Positions 31,165 through 32,897 of a stretch of DNA of 32,897 bases are shown here, one piece after another. The stretch is from Actinomycetota bacterium (GTDB taxonomy: Bacteria > Actinomycetota > Actinomycetes > Nanopelagicales > Nanopelagicaceae). A program made the translations under genes and the position numbers. The notes beneath the pieces were generated by a model. The model was given only the letters and a program-made list of their open reading frames with translations, made no database searches and was not told the DNA's origin. The number at the start of each line of letters is the position of its first letter. Positions within the stretch are counted from its first letter, which is position 1. The stretch is taken from assembly GCA_016870715.1 (NCBI GenBank), contig VGAL01000012.1, forward strand, positions 1 through 32,897, read 5' to 3'.

Positions 31165-32897
31165 GTGCCTGGAGTCAATCTCACCCGCGACGAAGCCCTT
31201 GCTCGCTCAGCCCACATCACCGTCGATAGCTACCGCGTCGATCTTGACCTCACTACTGGCGCTGAAACCTTCCGGGCCCAGACCACAGTCAAGTTCCGTA
31301 GCAGCAAACCTGGAACTGCAACATTCATCGATGCAGTGGGCAAGTCGATGTACAGCGCAACGCTCAATGGCGCCGCGTTAGATGCAAGTGCTTTCGATGG
31401 TGAGAGCATCCACCTGACCAACCTTGCAGCAGAGAACACTCTTGTTGTCGACCTCGAGGCAATCTATTCGGTGAGCGGAGAAGGGCTCCATCGTTTTGTC
31501 GATCCAGCTGATTCTGAAATGTATCTCTACACCCAATTTGAAGTTGCCGATGCTCGTCGTATGTATGCCTGCTTTGATCAACCAGATCTCAAGGCAACCT
31601 TCACCCTCTCTGCAGTTACTCCACAGCACTGGGAAGTGATCTCCAACAATCCCATGGATAAGGTTGAGGAACTCTCAACTGATAGGAAACGGACCTCGTT
31701 TACCACTACCCCTGTGATGTCTACCTATATCACCGCTCTCGTTGCTGGTCCGTATCACAAAGAGTTCGACACGTACAAAGGCAAAAAGGAAGTTCCACTA
31801 GGGATCTACTGCCGGAAATCACTTGCCAAACATCTTGATGCAAGTGAGATCTTCCTCATCACCAAACAAGGCTTCGAATATTTCGAACGCGAATTTGGTT
31901 TAGCCTACCCATTCGATAAATACGATCAATTGGCGGTTGCCGAGTTTAATGCCGGTGCGATGGAGAATGCAGGGTGCGTCACCTTTGCCGAGGATTACTT
32001 TGTCTTTCGCAGCAAAGTGACAGATAAGAATTACAACTGGCGAGCTAATGTCATCCTCCACGAGATGGCGCATATGTGGTTTGGCGACCTTGTCACGATG
32101 TCCTGGTGGGATGATCTCTGGCTCAATGAATCATTTGCCGAATGGGCTTCCTACACCGCGCTCGCAGATGCGACGAAATTCAAGAACTCCTGGACCACCT
32201 TCAACGCCGAGCGAAAGAATTGGGCTTACCGACAAGACCAACTCTCCTCAACGCATCCCATTGTCGTTGATATGCACGACTTGGAAGCAGTTCGCACCAA
32301 CTTCGATGGCATCACCTATGCCAAAGGCGCATCAGTGCTCCAACAATTGGTAGCGCACGTAGGGAAAGCGAATTTCGTAGCAGCGTTGAAGAAGTATTTT
32401 GCTAAACATGCATGGAAGAACACCACACTCAATGACCTGTTGGTAGAACTTGAAGCCACGAGCGGTCGCGATCTGAAGCCTTGGGTGGATACTTGGCTCT
32501 GCACCGCAGGAGTAAATACGCTCCGACCAGAGGTTTCGGTTGTCGATGGGAAGTATGCGGACGTCCACGTCAAGCAGGAACCACCCAAGATGCCAGCAGG
32601 ATCGAAAGAACTTCGACCGCATCGAATGTCAGTGGGTATTTACGATCTCGTTGGCGAAAAACTCGTCCGTCGAAAGAGCCATGAACTTGATGTGGCGGGA
32701 AATTCAACATCAGTGGACGCGTTCAAAGGCGAGGCTGAAGGTGATCTTCTGCTCATCAATGATGGTGACCTCTCCTACGGAAAGATTCGTTTCGATGGCA
32801 AATCAGTGAAGACGCTAATCGCCAAACTCTCTGGCGTGGAAGAGCCGCTCACCCGCGCACTCTGTTGGTCAGCGACATGGGACATGCTCCGCGATGG
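31165..32897 (+). CDS. pepN: Aminopeptidase N, M1 family (partial, C-terminus outside window)
   Basis: PepN removes N-terminal residues from peptides in the cytoplasm. The first 577 codons are present of a family usually near 850. The exopeptidase motif GAMEN is at 264-268 and the zinc site HEMAH at 299-303, with the third ligand Glu322 in LNESFAEW (HExxH-18-E). The start of the domain, ARSAHITVDSYRVDLDL, is typical of actinobacterial PepN. It starts on GTG at 31165 with AAGGAG 8 nt upstream. It is divergent from trmB (85-bp gap). The frame is open to the window end. Confidence 0.96.
   Translation, partial: MPGVNLTRDEALARSAHITVDSYRVDLDLTTGAETFRAQTTVKFRSSKPGTATFIDAVGKSMYSATLNGAALDASAFDGESIHLTNLAAENTLVVDLEAIYSVSGEGLHRFVDPADSEMYLYTQFEVADARRMYACFDQPDLKATFTLSAVTPQHWEVISNNPMDKVEELSTDRKRTSFTTTPVMSTYITALVAGPYHKEFDTYKGKKEVPLGIYCRKSLAKHLDASEIFLITKQGFEYFEREFGLAYPFDKYDQLAVAEFNAGAMENAGCVTFAEDYFVFRSKVTDKNYNWRANVILHEMAHMWFGDLVTMSWWDDLWLNESFAEWASYTALADATKFKNSWTTFNAERKNWAYRQDQLSSTHPIVVDMHDLEAVRTNFDGITYAKGASVLQQLVAHVGKANFVAALKKYFAKHAWKNTTLNDLLVELEATSGRDLKPWVDTWLCTAGVNTLRPEVSVVDGKYADVHVKQEPPKMPAGSKELRPHRMSVGIYDLVGEKLVRRKSHELDVAGNSTSVDAFKGEAEGDLLLINDGDLSYGKIRFDGKSVKTLIAKLSGVEEPLTRALCWSATWDMLRD

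Overview
The window is a compact stretch of bacterial chromosome, about half GC by eye. Gene content and order point to a small-genome member of the Actinomycetota: trigger factor, clpP1-clpP2-clpX, valS-folC-DUF4233-ndk, mreBCD-PBP2-rodA, rne, rplU-rpmA, obgE, proB/proA and gatCA are all on one strand. This is the order I recall for the tig-to-proB segment of Mycobacterium and Streptomyces. Several genes start on GTG or TTG, or on an ATG with no ribosome binding site behind a TAGGCT box. Moderate GC, short spacers and leaderless starts would fit a streamlined aquatic actinobacterium (Nanopelagicales-like), but that placement is an inference.

Layout. Positions 1-24100, minus strand, form a housekeeping block read from right to left. 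It runs tRNA-Pro, tig, clpP1-clpP2 (4-nt overlap), clpX, valS, folC, a small DUF4233 membrane protein, ndk, mreB-mreC-mreD-mrdA-rodA (cell elongation), rne, rplU-rpmA with a terminator, obgE-proB (overlapping), then proA-gatC-gatA. The only plus-strand gene here is a membrane-anchored serine hydrolase (2690-3841) lodged between proB and proA. A tRNA-Gly lies at 24156 on the plus strand.

Positions 24250-29810 are the accessory part. A class I methyltransferase, a mannonate-dehydratase-like enzyme and an M81 (MlrC-like) metallopeptidase lie close together on the minus strand. Next to them are two divergent genes for secreted proteins: a collagen-like Gly-X-Y protein and a small protein carrying six perfect GPMGK repeats. 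Positions 29900-32897 return to housekeeping functions: rpiB, trmB and the start of pepN (cut by the window end).

How the genes work together: Tig and ClpP1P2/ClpX cover folding and degradation of new proteins. ValS, GatCA, the tRNAs, L21, L27, TrmB and Obg serve translation and ribosome assembly. MreBCD, PBP2 and RodA build the lateral wall. ProB and ProA make proline, FolC makes folates and Ndk supplies nucleotides. No stretch over 300 bases lacks a gene; the longest gene-free gap is 28757-29055, between the two secreted-protein genes.

I do not see a clear new multi-gene system such as defence, CRISPR or a prophage. The most distinctive signals are four translation starts preceded by an identical TAGGCT box at 6-7 nt, two of them head to head 17 bp apart; inverted repeats ahead of rne, rplU and clpP1; and the accessory cluster with its repeat-bearing secreted proteins.
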